DNA of 64,000 nucleotides. It comes from DASUAS01 sp963819475. Its GTDB lineage: Bacteria; Actinomycetota; Acidimicrobiia; IMCC26256; DASPTH01. Every line of letters starts with the position of its first letter. Position 1 is the first letter of the stretch. A program made the translations under genes and the position numbers. This document shows positions 1-9,000 of this stretch, piece after piece. The stretch covers positions 186,001 to 250,000 of the forward strand of contig CAWFWE010000002.1 of the NCBI GenBank assembly GCA_963819475.1. Direction: 5' to 3'. The notes beneath the pieces were generated by a model, which saw nothing but the letters and a program-made list of their open reading frames with translations, was not told the origin of the DNA and did no database searches.

Positions 1-386
1 TCACCACGAGCTTCGTGATCGCGTTCGTCGCGCTCCTCGCGCTGTCGGGTGCCGACGCGGTGAGCGTGTTCATCCGCTCGACGCTCGTGCCGCTGGCCAC
101 GCCGGCCGACAAGCGCGGCCGCGTGCTCGCGGTGGAGGCGGTGTTCATCGGCGCGTCGAACGAGCTCGGGGCGTTCGAGTCGGGCGTCGCCGGCCAGCTC
201 CTCGGACCCGGGGTGGCGGTGGTGCTCGGCGGTGTCGCCACCCTCGCGGTGGCCGCGCTCTGGTGGGGTCTCTTCCCGGGGCTGCGCTCGGTCGACGGCT
301 TCCCCGACGCCATCGACCACGACATCCCCGCCCGCCGGCCCGATGCGCCGCCGGCCGCCCCGGGCTACGATCTCCCGGGTACCTAG
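1..386 (+). CDS. MFS transporter, C-terminal part (cut by window start)
   Basis: The frame is open from the first bases, so the gene begins before the window. The visible part is two or three hydrophobic helices with a Lys-Arg-Gly loop (around ADKRGRV) and glycine-rich helices, as in the C-terminal half of drug or siderophore exporters of the major facilitator superfamily (DHA3/EntS type). It ends in a hydrophilic Pro/Asp-rich tail. Substrate unknown. The amidohydrolase start lies 23 bp after the stop, so the two may be co-transcribed. Confidence 0.7.
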   Translation, partial: TTSFVIAFVALLALSGADAVSVFIRSTLVPLATPADKRGRVLAVEAVFIGASNELGAFESGVAGQLLGPGVAVVLGGVATLAVAALWWGLFPGLRSVDGFPDAIDHDIPARRPDAPPAAPGYDLPGT

Positions 387-408
387 TGATCACTATGGAG
401 GCGATGCC

Positions 409-1524
409 GTGACCGCCGTCGAGACCGCACCCGAGCTCCTCATCTCCTCCGACTCCCATGCCCAGGTCAGCCACGACGCGGTGAAGGCCCACCTCGCGTC
501 GAAGTTCCACGACGAGTACGACGGCGCGGTCGCGGCCTTCCAGCAGCGCATGGCGAAGGGCGCGGGCCGGGTGAACCAGGCCTGGCAGTCCGAGCGCAAG
601 CAGCAGGAGGACGCCGGCTCGTTCCGGCTGCGCAACATGACCCGCCCCGGCCACCACGACGGCGCCGCCCGCCTCGCCGACATGGACACCGACGGCGTCC
701 AACAGGAGGTCATCTACAGCGAGGTGAGCGCGTTCCGCTACATCCGTGACCTGCAGGTGGGCCAGTCGGAGGCGACGGTCGCGTTCAACGAGGCCCTGCG
801 GGAGTTCGGCGCCGCCGACCCGAGCCGCCTCATCGTCTCGTACCAGATCCCGATCCACGACATCGACGCCGCGGTGCAGGAGGTGCGCCGCGTCGTGGGG
901 CTCGGCGCGAAGTCGCTGCAGCTCCCGGTGTTCCCCCCGGAGGTCGGCCTGCCCGACTACTACCACGAGCGCTACGACCCGCTGTTCGCGCTCATCCAGG
1001 ACGCGGGTCTCCCGATCTGCTGCCACATCGGCCTCAACACGATGCTCGACGACCTGGTCGCGCGCGATCCCACCCCCGGCAGCGCGGTCATGGTCCCGAT
1101 GGCCGCGCTCAGCACCGGCGAGGCGCTCGGGATGTGGATCATGGGCGGCGTGTTCGAGCGCTTCCCCGGGCTGAAGGTGGTGTTCGTGGAGCCCGGACTC
1201 GGGTGGATCGCGTGGTGGCTCTTCATCACCGACGACATGGTCACCCGCCAGGGCTACGACCTGCCCGCGATCACCGAGCTGCCCAGCTTCTACTTCCACC
1301 GCAACGTGTTCGTGACCTTCATCGACGAGACCGACGCCGTCACCGCGCCGCAGCTGCGCAACCGCATCGGCATCGAGAACATGATGTGGTCGAGCGACTA
1401 CCCGCACCCCGTGACCAGCTGGCCGAACTCGCGTCGGGTCGTCGCCGAGACCCTCGGCGTGCTCACCCCGACGGAACGGGAGCTCGTCGTCGCCGGCAAC
1501 GCGCGGCGCGTCTGGAACCTGTGA
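409..1524 (+). CDS. Amidohydrolase family protein (Amidohydro_2 type)
   Basis: A 371-residue TIM-barrel metal hydrolase or decarboxylase of the PF04909/ACMSD group. The metal-site regions are DSHAQ near the N-terminus (the usual DxHxH has lost its second His), CCHIGL in the middle and WSSDYPHP near the C-terminus. I chose the GTG at 409 because a GGAGG box lies 7 bases before it and the family motif starts soon after; the frame is open further upstream without a ribosome site. A cytochrome P450 follows 10 bp later. Homologues in actinobacteria sit among fatty-acid and aromatic catabolism genes; substrate not assignable. Confidence 0.85.
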   Translation: MTAVETAPELLISSDSHAQVSHDAVKAHLASKFHDEYDGAVAAFQQRMAKGAGRVNQAWQSERKQQEDAGSFRLRNMTRPGHHDGAARLADMDTDGVQQEVIYSEVSAFRYIRDLQVGQSEATVAFNEALREFGAADPSRLIVSYQIPIHDIDAAVQEVRRVVGLGAKSLQLPVFPPEVGLPDYYHERYDPLFALIQDAGLPICCHIGLNTMLDDLVARDPTPGSAVMVPMAALSTGEALGMWIMGGVFERFPGLKVVFVEPGLGWIAWWLFITDDMVTRQGYDLPAITELPSFYFHRNVFVTFIDETDAVTAPQLRNRIGIENMMWSSDYPHPVTSWPNSRRVVAETLGVLTPTERELVVAGNARRVWNL

Positions 1525-1534
1525 AGATGGGGGC

Positions 1535-2782
1535 ATGACCGCCGTCTCCGCCGCCGCCCCGAACCTGTGGGACCCGGACGTCTTCACCGGGGGGCCGCCC
1601 CACGAGTTCCTCGCCGAGCTGCGCCGCACCCAGCCCGTCTACTGGCAGGACATGCCCGACGAGCCCGGGTTCTGGGCCGTGCTCACCCACGCCGACCTCA
1701 CCGCGGTTGCCCGGGAGCCGGTCCTCTACTCGGCCAGCGAGGGCGGGGTCGTGCTCGAGAACCTCGATCCGGAGAACCTCGAGCAGATGCGCGGGATGCT
1801 CCTGGCCATGGACCCACCGAAGCACGTCGCCTACCGGCGCCCGCTGGCGCCGAGCTTCAAGGCCCGGGTGATCGGCGGGCTCGAGGGCCGCATCCGCACC
1901 ATCTGCCGGGAGATCAACGCCGAGGCGGGGGAAGCCGGCGAGGTCGACTTCGTGCACGACGTCGCCACGCTGCTCCCGAGCCAGGTGGTGGGTGAGCTGA
2001 TGGGGCTGCCGCGCGAGGACTGGCACCAGATCCAGCGGTGGGCCGAGATGAACACCAGCGGCCAGGACCCCGACATCGTCGGTGCCGAGCACGCCGGCAC
2101 CGCCGCCGACTCGTCCTACGAGACCAGCGGCGCGGGCACCACCCACATGGCCGTGTACGCGATGCAGTTCGCCGCCCAGCGCCGCACCGAAGCGCCGCGC
2201 GACGACCTCACCTCGCTGATCCTCGCCGGCAACTTCGGCGACGGCCCGATGAGCGACCTCGAGTTCGGCATCTTCTTCGTGCAGCTGGTCACCGCCGGCA
2301 ACGACACCACCAAGACGATGCTCTCGGCCGGCCTGCTCGCGCTGCTGCAGCACCCGGAGCAGCTGGCCGAGGTGCGCGCCGACCCGTCGCTGCTCCCGGG
2401 CGCGGTCGAGGAGATCCTGCGCTACGAGAACCCGCTCCACTACTTCCGGCGCACCGCCACCGCCGATTCCGTGTTGCACGACACGACGATCGCCGAGGGC
2501 GACAAGGTGCTCATGTACTACACGTCGGCGAACCGCGACGAGACCGTCTTCGACGACCCGCACCGCTTCGACATCCACCGCTCCCCGAACCCGCACCTCT
2601 CGTTCGGCATCGGGGAGCACTTCTGCCTCGGCGCCCACCTGGCCCGGCTCGAGGGGAAGGTGTTCTTCGAGGAGGTGCTCTCGACGTTCCCGACCATCGA
2701 GCTCACCGGCGAGCCGGTGCGGGTGCGCTCCAACCTCAACAACGGGTACAAGCGCCTGCCGGTGCGGCTGTTGCCGTCGTAG
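1535..2782 (+). CDS. Cytochrome P450
   Basis: A 415-residue soluble bacterial P450. The I-helix motif AGNDTT is at residues 254-259, ExxR (EILR) at 293-296 and the heme loop FGIGEHFCLGAHLAR at about 357-371 with heme-ligand Cys364. It resembles the actinobacterial CYP families that hydroxylate fatty acids or sterol side chains (CYP124/125/142-like); this is family resemblance only. It needs ferredoxin and reductase partners, which are not adjacent. It probably shares a transcript with the preceding amidohydrolase. Confidence 0.93.
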   Translation: MTAVSAAAPNLWDPDVFTGGPPHEFLAELRRTQPVYWQDMPDEPGFWAVLTHADLTAVAREPVLYSASEGGVVLENLDPENLEQMRGMLLAMDPPKHVAYRRPLAPSFKARVIGGLEGRIRTICREINAEAGEAGEVDFVHDVATLLPSQVVGELMGLPREDWHQIQRWAEMNTSGQDPDIVGAEHAGTAADSSYETSGAGTTHMAVYAMQFAAQRRTEAPRDDLTSLILAGNFGDGPMSDLEFGIFFVQLVTAGNDTTKTMLSAGLLALLQHPEQLAEVRADPSLLPGAVEEILRYENPLHYFRRTATADSVLHDTTIAEGDKVLMYYTSANRDETVFDDPHRFDIHRSPNPHLSFGIGEHFCLGAHLARLEGKVFFEEVLSTFPTIELTGEPVRVRSNLNNGYKRLPVRLLPS

Positions 2783-2800
2783 AAGGGTCGGGTGCGCGAA

Positions 2801-3214
2801 TCAGGCGTACTCGTGGTCCTCGGCGGTCGTGCCGAGGGCGAAGATCACCAGCATGTCGAGCGCGAAGATGACCATCGCCGCGGGCCAGTAGGGCGAGAAG
2901 ATCCAGAAGAATGCGAAGAACGCCTGCACCAGCGCCGCGATGATCCCGACCCAGAAGCCGAACGCGGAACGGAAGAACACCATGATCCCCGCGACGAGGA
3001 CCACGGCCCCCACGATCAGGTAGATCCAGCCCCAGGTGTCGAGGTTGCTGCTGCTGAAGAGCAGCGTGTCGCCGAACGACTTCTCGACCTGGCTGCTCGC
3101 GTGCAGGGCCCACAGGCCGTTGATCGCCATGTTGCCGCCTGCGAGGAACATCACGATCCCGGCGAAGACGATCCAGAAGGTCCCGCGACCACGACGCGGC
3201 GGTGCATCGACCAC
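2801..3214 (-). CDS. Small multi-pass membrane protein (DUF7144-like)
   Basis: About 137 residues with four hydrophobic helices after a short basic N-terminus (APPRRGRG), ending in an acidic EDHEYA tail. It looks like the actinobacterial DUF7144/DoxX-like small membrane proteins of unknown function. I start it at the GTG at 3214, preceded by AAAGGGGAA at good distance; the frame stays open upstream to 3421 but that extension is basic, low-complexity and not membrane-like. It converges on the P450 with an 18-bp gap. Confidence 0.65.
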   Translation of the reverse strand: MVDAPPRRGRGTFWIVFAGIVMFLAGGNMAINGLWALHASSQVEKSFGDTLLFSSSNLDTWGWIYLIVGAVVLVAGIMVFFRSAFGFWVGIIAALVQAFFAFFWIFSPYWPAAMVIFALDMLVIFALGTTAEDHEYA

Positions 3215-3502
3215 GACCGATTCCCCTTTCGTCAAGCGGACTCGCCCCGGCGCCGTCCGCGGTGACGAACGGTAACCCACTCGGGAGCCCGCGGCGCGGA
3301 GCCGTGGGTCCACGAATCGCGGCGTCCCGTTCCGAGTGCCAAGCTGTCCGCTCCGTCCCGACGAGAAGTGCACCTGGCCGAGTTCCGTTGATCGCGGACT
3401 TACGTCGTCACGCGAAAGCACGACCTCCTCGCCGGCCCGTGATCACCGGGCCGCCGGCGCGCGTGGCGTCCGGCGCGGTCGACTCCTCGTAGCCTCCACC
3501 GG

Positions 3503-4117
3503 GTGCTGTTCCAGGCCCGCTTCTGGCCCCTGATCGTCGACGGCTCGGTCACCGTCACCTTCCGGCGGTGGCGCCGCCGCCAGGTCGTGGCCGGCCACCG
3601 CTACCGCACCGGGCATCGGATCGTCGGTCGGCAGATGATCGAGGTCGACTCGGTGGAGGTGATCGACCCGGCGACGATCACCGACGCCGACGCCCGGAGG
3701 TCCGGGTACCCGGACGCGGCCACCCTGCGGGACGACCTGCGCGGCGACGACGGCCTCCCCGTCTACCGCATCGAGTTCCACCGGGTCGACGACCCCGACC
3801 CCCGTTCCGTGCTGGCGGCGAGCGCCGACCTCTCCCCGGCCGACCGGGCCGAGCTCGACCGGCGCCTCGACCGGCTCGACCGGGCCTCCGCCCACGGCCC
3901 GTGGACCCGCGCCACGCTGGCGGTCATCGCCGGGCAGCCCGGCCGGCGCGCCGCCGATCTCGCCACCTGGTTCGGGCGCGAGACGCAGCCGTTCAAGACC
4001 GACGTCCGCAAGCTCAAGAACCTCGGGCTCACCGAGAGCCTGGAGGTCGGCTATCGCCTGTCGCCCCGGGGCGAGGCCTACCTCGGGGGCTCCGACCCCG
4101 CCGGGCTCGCGGACTAG
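3503..4117 (+). CDS. ASCH-domain protein with C-terminal winged-helix-like region
   Basis: A 204-residue protein beginning at GTG 3503. Residues 1 to about 90 match the ASCH (PUA-like RNA-binding) layout: LFQARFWPLI, a basic strand segment (TFRRWRRR), then VDSVEVID. From about residue 125 comes a helical module ending in KLKNLGLTESL..GYRLSPRGEAYL, which reads like a winged-helix DNA-binding fold. The combination suggests a nucleic-acid-binding regulator or a protein tied to translation or RNA modification. Function unassigned. Confidence 0.7.
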   Translation: MLFQARFWPLIVDGSVTVTFRRWRRRQVVAGHRYRTGHRIVGRQMIEVDSVEVIDPATITDADARRSGYPDAATLRDDLRGDDGLPVYRIEFHRVDDPDPRSVLAASADLSPADRAELDRRLDRLDRASAHGPWTRATLAVIAGQPGRRAADLATWFGRETQPFKTDVRKLKNLGLTESLEVGYRLSPRGEAYLGGSDPAGLAD

Positions 4118-5070
4118 AAGATCGCCACCGGGTTCACCGGGCATCCGGTCCCGCCCGGGATGCGCAGCGGCGCGACCACGCACAGGAACTCCCACCGCGA
4201 CTGTGCCACGCACTCGGGCGCCAGGCGGGCGAGGTTGACGTTGTCGACCAGGTGCAGGCCCATCCCGGTGATGCCGACCTGGTGGACCGGGAACGGCCAG
4301 TCGGGGATGCCGAGGCCGGGCGTCATGTCGGAGATGCCGTCGCCCATGAGCAGCGCGACCTCGCGCTCGTGCAACCAGGGCAGGCACTGCGGGTGGAGGC
4401 CGGCCAGGCCGTCGCGGAAGGGGTCGAGCCGTCCGCCCTGCGCGGCGGTGCGGGCGTCGCGCCCGCCGCCGACGATCAGCAGGTCGCCGCTGCGCACCGG
4501 CGATCCCTGCGTCTCCTCGGCCCGGTCGAGGTCGGCGACGGTGATGGCGGTGTTGCCATCGAGGTGGTCGACGCCGCGCGCCCGGGGGATGTCGAGGAAC
4601 ACGCCCCGGCCGGCGAGGCCGTCGGCGGTGCTCATCACCGTGTTGGAGAGCGCGCCGGTGCTCTTCACGTCGGCTGCGGGCCGGCCGTTGTACATCTCGC
4701 CCCGCACGAACATGTGGCACAGCGCGTCGAGGTGGGTGATGCCCATCCCGTGCACCTCGGTGCCGATGTAGTCGCGGCTCGCCTCGTAGCCCGGGATGCC
4801 GTTCGAGTCCCGGGCGTCGCCGCTGGCCAGCATGTGGTGGTGCGCGGGGCTCGGGGTCTCGGGCGACGGGGTGACGGGGAAGTCGTGGGCCAGGCTCACT
4901 GTGACCCCGGTGCGCACCAGCGCCCCGGCCGCGGCCCGGCGCTCGGGCGTCAGGAAGTTGAGCGCCCCGAGCTCGTCGTCGTCGCCCCACCGGCCCCAGT
5001 TGCGTAGCGCGTCGTAGAGCGCGTCGAGCTGCTCGGTGGTCGGGCGATCGTCGACGGTCGGCGCGGTCAT
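4114..5070 (-). CDS. Cyclase family protein (kynurenine formamidase-like)
   Basis: A 318-residue metal-dependent hydrolase of the PF04199 family. The metal-binding signature appears as HGMGITHLDALCH, a variant of HxGTHxDxPxH, and the C-terminal half carries GLHLVDNVNL. Family members hydrolyse formamides or cyclic amides/esters. I use the ATG at 5070; the same frame runs on antisense to the next gene and that part is a shadow. It is divergent from the SDR at 5104, with only 33 bp between the starts. Confidence 0.85.
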   Translation of the reverse strand: MTAPTVDDRPTTEQLDALYDALRNWGRWGDDDELGALNFLTPERRAAAGALVRTGVTVSLAHDFPVTPSPETPSPAHHHMLASGDARDSNGIPGYEASRDYIGTEVHGMGITHLDALCHMFVRGEMYNGRPAADVKSTGALSNTVMSTADGLAGRGVFLDIPRARGVDHLDGNTAITVADLDRAEETQGSPVRSGDLLIVGGGRDARTAAQGGRLDPFRDGLAGLHPQCLPWLHEREVALLMGDGISDMTPGLGIPDWPFPVHQVGITGMGLHLVDNVNLARLAPECVAQSRWEFLCVVAPLRIPGGTGCPVNPVAIF

Positions 5071-5103
5071 GCGCGCAACGTACCGCCCCGGTAGCGTGCC
5101 CGC

Positions 5104-5892
5104 ATGCTGATCGACCGCTTCCGTCTCGACGACCGCGTCGCCGTCGTCACCGCCGCCGGGCGGGGCATCGGCGCCGCCTCCGCGCTGGCGTTCGCCGAGT
5201 CCGGCGCCGACGTCGTGATCGCCGCCCGCACCGCCTCGCAGCTCGAGGAGGTGGCGGTGCAGGTCCGCAAGCTGGGGCGCAACGCGGTCGTGGTGGCCGC
5301 CGACCTGTCCGACGTCGACGCGGTCGAGAGCCTGGTCGACACCGCGGTGCGCGAGTTCGGGCGGCTCGACATCGTCGTCAACAACGTCGGCGGCTCCATG
5401 CCGATGCCGTTCCTCGACACCAGCGTGAGTTCGTTCGAGGAGGCGTTCCACTTCAACGTGACCACCGCGTTTGCGCTCACCAAGAGCGCGCTCCCCCACC
5501 TGCTCGCCAGCGGCAACGGGTCGGTGGTCAACATCACCTCGGCGATGGGCCGCTTCCGTGACCGCGGGTTCGTCGCCTACGGCACCGCCAAGGCCGCGCT
5601 CGCGCACATGACCCGTCTCCTCGCCGCCGACTGCGCGCCCAAGGTGCGCGTGAACGCGGTGGCGCCGGGCTCGATCGCGACCAGCGCGCTGGAGCTCGTG
5701 CTCACGGACCAGTCGCTGCACGACGAGATGGTGAGCAACACGCCGCTCCGGCGCCTCGGGGGGGCCGACGACATCGCGCTGGCGGTGCTCTACCTGGCGT
5801 CCGACGCCGCTGCCTACGTCACCGGCAAGATCCTCGAGGTCGACGGGGGCATCGAGGCGTCCAACCTCGACATGCACCTCCCCGACCTCTGA
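5104..5892 (+). CDS. SDR family oxidoreductase
   Basis: A classical short-chain dehydrogenase/reductase of 262 residues. It has the Rossmann motif AAGRGIG (17-23), NNVG (93-96) and the catalytic triad Ser146, Tyr159 and Lys163 (YGTAK). The C-terminus carries YVTGKILEVDGG, typical of 7-alpha-hydroxysteroid dehydrogenase/3-oxoacyl reductase-like SDRs. Substrate unknown. It precedes the LLM oxidoreductase at 5973, separated by a strong hairpin. Confidence 0.9.
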   Translation: MLIDRFRLDDRVAVVTAAGRGIGAASALAFAESGADVVIAARTASQLEEVAVQVRKLGRNAVVVAADLSDVDAVESLVDTAVREFGRLDIVVNNVGGSMPMPFLDTSVSSFEEAFHFNVTTAFALTKSALPHLLASGNGSVVNITSAMGRFRDRGFVAYGTAKAALAHMTRLLAADCAPKVRVNAVAPGSIATSALELVLTDQSLHDEMVSNTPLRRLGGADDIALAVLYLASDAAAYVTGKILEVDGGIEASNLDMHLPDL

Positions 5893-5904
5893 CCACGAAC
5901 CCAC

Positions 5905-5953
5905 GAGGTTGCGTCGTTCGTACGTCACGGCGGGGTACCGGCGACGCAACCTC
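5905..5953 (+). promoter_or_regulatory. 12-bp perfect inverted repeat between SDR and LLM genes
   Basis: GAGGTTGCGTCG at 5905-5916 is matched exactly by CGACGCAACCTC at 5942-5953, with a 25-base loop. The second arm ends 19 bases before the ATG of the LLM gene, just upstream of its GAAGAAGG ribosome site. No T-run follows, so it is not a classic intrinsic terminator. It could act as an mRNA processing or stability hairpin, an attenuator, or a protein operator. Confidence 0.6.
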
Positions 5954-5972
5954 CCGAAGAAGGGCCATCGCG

Positions 5973-6959
5973 ATGCAACTGTCACTCGGCATGCCCCCGG
6001 GACCCCGCACGCTGGAGCTGGCGCAGCTCGCCCAGGACCTCGGCTACGACCGCGTGTGGCTGTTCGACTCGGCCGCGCTGTACGAGGACGTCTGGATCTG
6101 GTTGGCCCGGCTCGCCGAGCACACCGAGATCGACCTCGGCACCGCGGTGCTCGTGCCCAACCTCCGCCACGTGATGACCACCGCGTCGGCGATCGCGACG
6201 GTGGAGCGCATGGCGCCCGGGCGCCTGACGTGCGGGTTCGGCACCGGCGCGACCGCGCGCTGGGTGCTGAACAAGCCCGCGCTCTCGTGGAAGAGCACCC
6301 GGCGCTACCTCGAGCAGCTGCACGCGCTGTTGCAGGGCGACGCCGTCGACGTCGACGGTGAGCGCTGCCAGATGATCCACCACGCCGAGTGGGCCCAGGC
6401 GCGACCCGTCAGCACGCCCTTCCTCCTCTCCGCCTTCGGGCCGAAGGGCAAGCAAGTCGTCGCCGACCTGTACGCGGAGGGAGTGCTCGACGGCTACATC
6501 GGGATGGCCGACGTCGACGTCGACGTGCCGTGGAAGGTGGTGATGACCGCGGGCACCGTGCTCGACGACGGCGAGGACCTGTCGAGCCCGCGCCTCGCCG
6601 ACGCGCTCGGGCCGTGGTACGTCGTGCGCTACCACGGCGTCTGGCAGGCGTTCCCGGACGCCCTCGGTGGCCTGCCCGGCGGTGACGAGTGGCTCGCAGC
6701 CGTGGAGGCGGAGCGCCCCGAGGGTGAGCGTCACCTGGCGGTGCACGAGGGTCACGTCACCAACGTGATGCCGCGCGACGCGAAGGTGCTGTCGCTGGCG
6801 GGCGAGGCGCTCGGCACCACCGGGTGGGTCGGGACCCCCGAGGAGATCCGGGCCCGGGCCGAGGCGATCGAGGCCGCGGGCGCGACCGAGATCCTGTACA
6901 CGCCGACCGGCGACGTCGATCGCGAGCTGCGGACGTTCGCCGCGGCCGTCCGCGGTTAG
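5973..6959 (+). CDS. LLM-class (luciferase-like) flavin-dependent oxidoreductase
   Basis: A 328-residue TIM-barrel protein of the luciferase-like monooxygenase superfamily, using FMN or coenzyme F420. It has the family's LAQDLGYDRVWLFDS N-terminus, ATVERMAPGRLTCGFGTG in the middle, and the C-terminal GTTGWVGTPEEIRARAEAIEAAGATEILY region that normally carries the 'G(T/S)PEE' motif. In actinobacteria most such proteins are F420-dependent dehydrogenases or reductases. The ATG at 5973 follows GAAGAAGG. The GST gene converges on it and overlaps by 4 bp. Confidence 0.88.
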   Translation: MQLSLGMPPGPRTLELAQLAQDLGYDRVWLFDSAALYEDVWIWLARLAEHTEIDLGTAVLVPNLRHVMTTASAIATVERMAPGRLTCGFGTGATARWVLNKPALSWKSTRRYLEQLHALLQGDAVDVDGERCQMIHHAEWAQARPVSTPFLLSAFGPKGKQVVADLYAEGVLDGYIGMADVDVDVPWKVVMTAGTVLDDGEDLSSPRLADALGPWYVVRYHGVWQAFPDALGGLPGGDEWLAAVEAERPEGERHLAVHEGHVTNVMPRDAKVLSLAGEALGTTGWVGTPEEIRARAEAIEAAGATEILYTPTGDVDRELRTFAAAVRG

Positions 6960-7610
6960 AACTCGACGTCGAGCTCCTCGAGCTCGTCGGGCTCCTGGTG
7001 CGCGGCGGTCGTCCACTCGACCATCGCGGGCAGTGCCAGGATCGTGTCGCAATACGCGTTGGCGGTGTCGTCGAGGACGACGTCATAGGTGCGGAACCGC
7101 GTGCAGACCGGCGCGTACATCGCGTCGGCGATGGTGGGCCTGGCGCCGAAGAGGAACGGCCCGCCGTACGCGTCCAAGCACTGCGTCCACACCTCGAGGA
7201 TGCGGTCGACGTCGGCCTGCGCGCCGGCCCACACCTTGAAGTCGGGGTGGTGCGCCTTGAGGTTCATGGGCAGCGCCGACCGCAGGTTCACGAACCCGGA
7301 GTGGATCTCGCCGCACACCGCCCGGCAGTGCGCACGGGCGACGCGGTCCTCCGGCAGCAGGCCGGCGTCGGGGCGCACCTCGTTGAGGTACTCACCGATC
7401 GCCATCGTGTCCCACACCGTCACGCCGTCGTGCACGAGCTTGGGCACGAGGAACGACGGCGACAGCAACAGCAGCTCCGCGCGTGTCGGGATCGTCGTTG
7501 TCGAGCACGTGTTCCTCGAACTCGAGGCCCGACATCTTGCACAGCAACCAGCCGCGCAAGGACCAGGCGCCGTAGTTCTTGCTGTTGACCGTCAACGTGG
7601 CTGGTGCCAT
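6956..7610 (-). CDS. Glutathione S-transferase family protein (frameshifted)
   Basis: The N-terminal thioredoxin-like half starts at ATG 7610 (NSKNYGAWSLRGWLLCKMSGLEFEEHVLD). The rest (FLVPKLVHDGVTVWDTMAIGEYL, then the all-helical C-domain) is in another frame. The frames cross at about 7476-7486 in a CTCCGCGCG run; span length modulo 3 indicates one extra base. VPKLVHDG and the WDTMAI segment correspond to the conserved cis-Pro and S/T-binding region of GSTs. Joined, it would be about 218 residues, normal for a GST. The ribosome site is GGGAGGTGACGTC before the ATG. Confidence 0.75.
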
Positions 7611-7751
7611 GACGTCACCTCCCGGGGGGCGGAAGCGCCGCAGTGCGCTCGATGTTGTCTAGTGTGACGCCACCGGATGGGCAGTGTGCCCGTCGGGTGC
7701 CGAAAAACGTACTTCCCACCAGTGACGCTCGTCGACGACACCAGAGGTCGG

Positions 7752-8988
7752 ATGCTCTACCAGGCATACCAGGCCCAGGCGGACATCATGACCTCGTGGC
7801 GCGGCGTGGCCGGGGTTGCCCTGCAAGGTTTCGGTCAGCTGCGCGAGCTGAACCCGTGTCTCGCCGACTGCGCGTCGGTGCGCCGGATCGAGGCCGGCTA
7901 CGAGCTGCTCGGCCGGGTCGGGCTCACCCACGAGCGCCCGCCGTGGGGCATCGACACGGTGAAGGTCGGCCGGCGCGAGGTGACGGTCCACGAGGAGGCC
8001 ACCGATGTCCTCCCCTTCGGTACCCTCCTGCACTTCCGCCAGGAGTCGGCCGGGAAGCCGCCGGCGCCGCTGCCGAAGGTGCTGGTGCTCGGGCCGCTGT
8101 CGGGGCACTTCTCGACCCTGCTGCGCGGCACCGTCCGCACCCTGCTCCCCGAGCAGGACGTGTGGATCTCCGACTGGCACAACGCCCGCGACGTCGACCT
8201 CGACCAGGGCAGCTTCGGCTTCGACGCCTACGTCGAGTACGTCATCCGCTGGCTGGAGCTGCTCGGCCCCGACACCCACGTGATCGCGGTGTGCCAACCG
8301 TGCGTGGCGGCGCTGGCCGCGACCGCGGTGATGGCCGAGGCCGGCAACCCCTGCCAGCCCCGCACCCTCACGTTGATGGCGGGCCCGATCGACACGCGCG
8401 TCGACCCGACCGTGGTCAACGACCTCGCCACCAGCAGGCCGCTCTCCTGGTTCGAGCGCAACGTCATCGCCACCGTGCCCGGTCGCTACGCAGGAGCCGG
8501 CCGCCGGGTGTACCCCGGCTTCCTGCAGCTCAGCTCGTTCGTGAGCATGAACCTCGAGCGACACCTCGGCGCGCACCGCGACCTCTACCAGCACCTCGTC
8601 GACGGCGACGAGGAGTCGGCGACGGTGGTGAAGGCGTTCTACGACGAGTACTTCGCGGTGCTCGACCTCACCGCCGAGTTCTATCTGGAGACGGTGGAGT
8701 ACGTGTTCCAGGAGCACCGCCTCGCGCGGGGTCCTCGACTTCCAGGGCCGACGGGTCGACCCGGGTGCGATCCGCAAGACCGCCCTCCTCACGGTGGAGG
8801 GCGAGCGGGACGACATCTGCTCGCCCGGCCAGACGTTCCCGGCCCACGACCTCTGCTCGAACATCCGCCCGATGCGCAAGCGCCACCACCTGCAGCCCGG
8901 CGTGGGCCACTACGGCGTGTTCAACGGCCGGCGGTGGGAGGGGCAGATCTACCCCCTCGTGCACAACCTGATCCTCGCCAACAACTGA
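7752..8988 (+). CDS. phaZ: Intracellular poly(3-hydroxyalkanoate) depolymerase (frameshifted)
   Basis: It starts MLYQAYQAQADIM, typical of intracellular PHB depolymerases, with GAGGTCGG just upstream. The nucleophile elbow reads VCQPCVAALAA with Cys181, matching the known Cys nucleophile (in place of Ser) of this group. The C-terminal third (LDFQGRRVDPGAIRKTALLTVEGERDDI, then HLQPGVGHYGVFNGRRW with the catalytic His) is in the +1 frame; the switch is at about 8724-8731 in GCGCGGGG. About 412 residues when joined, the usual family length. It would degrade stored PHA granules in the cytoplasm. Confidence 0.85.
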
Positions 8989-9000
8989 CCGCGGCGGCGG

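Noticed and set aside
5905..5953. Rho-independent terminator after the SDR.
   Set aside because: No T-run after the second arm; the hairpin is tight against the next ribosome site.
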